DNA of 64,000 nt, taken from assembly GCF_018687715.1 (NCBI RefSeq), contig NC_056759.1, positions 32,027,885 through 32,091,884 of the forward strand, in the 5' to 3' direction. Made by a program: the position numbers and the translations under genes. Positions 63,899 to 64,000 of the stretch are shown here, in pieces; within the stretch, counting starts at the first letter, position 1, and each line of letters starts with the position of its first letter. Below the pieces are notes generated by a model that saw only the letters and a program-made list of their open reading frames with translations, was not told the origin of the DNA and did not search any database. The DNA is from Carya illinoinensis (lineage: Eukaryota > Streptophyta > Magnoliopsida > Fagales > Juglandaceae).

Positions 63899-63909
63899 TG
63901 GGCTGGGCT
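63899..63909 (+). promoter_or_regulatory. Two overlapping site II motifs (TGGGCT)
   Basis: TGGGCTGGGCT gives two overlapping TGGGCY site II elements (TCP-factor type), about 150 bp upstream of the RH16 ATG and about 95 bp beyond the telo-box. Site II and telo-box together are a known promoter signature of ribosome-related genes in plants. Confidence 0.7.
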
Positions 63910-64000
63910 TCTGTCCTGAAGGAAGCCTGCGATTCCACGAATAGAAATAGGATTTTATCTCGAGTTTGAAGATAAATAGGCTTGGAGTTTTTATTTATTT

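Overview
This is a window of a plant nuclear genome. It shows split genes with GT/AG introns, dense LTR retrotransposons, an intron-containing tRNA-Tyr gene and many MITEs. The AT-rich MITE types, and the genes themselves, suggest a woody core eudicot, perhaps Fagales/Juglandaceae. That placement is an inference from repeat style and I hold it loosely.

Layout. (1) 1-1125 is a copy of the upstream region of squalene epoxidase (SQE) genes; the gene it belongs to would lie left of the window. (2) 1126-28397 is a nest of retroelements: a truncated Gypsy LTR, a broken piece of a CGR2/CGR3-type pectin-methyltransferase-like gene, a decayed Copia element on the minus strand (2958-7672), and a 20.7-kb Tat-like Gypsy element (7674-28397) interrupted by a Sire-like Copia (11363-19898) with a perfect 5-bp target duplication. 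(3) 28398-42103 holds two tandem minus-strand SQE copies about 6.4 kb apart. Copy A (29431-32854) is a pseudogene with several independent lesions. Copy B (35798-39080) is intact in 8 exons and encodes about 539 residues. (4) 42104-50393 is a chromodomain Gypsy (chromovirus) inserted in a third SQE spacer unit, itself carrying a 3.1-kb hAT-type element. (5) 50394-55708 holds the remainder of the SQE spacer, LINE remnants and a tRNA-Tyr gene. (6) 55903-63753 is an intact 15-exon DEAD-box RNA helicase gene, closest to plant RH16 (DDX56/Dbp9 type, ribosome biogenesis), with a telo-box and two site II motifs just upstream.

How it fits together. Only three loci look functional: SQE-B (squalene to 2,3-oxidosqualene, the entry to sterols and triterpenes), RH16 (60S ribosome biogenesis) and perhaps the tRNA. 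The rest is a history of insertions. The end of the same Gypsy LTR, followed by the same SQE 3' flank, occurs at 28.4, 34.9 and 50.5 kb, so the Gypsy insertion predates the tandem duplication of the SQE unit. Later insertions (nested Copia, chromovirus, hAT, MITEs) made the copies diverge, including in their promoters.

The least explained signals are: antisense coiled-coil ORFs with their own TATA-like boxes in the 3' parts of the nested Copia and the Gypsy; a 413-bp inverted copy of the Copia 3' region inside its own 5' LTR; a 115-bp minisatellite in the Gypsy 3' spacer; and unidentified gene-like sequence carried by the hAT element.
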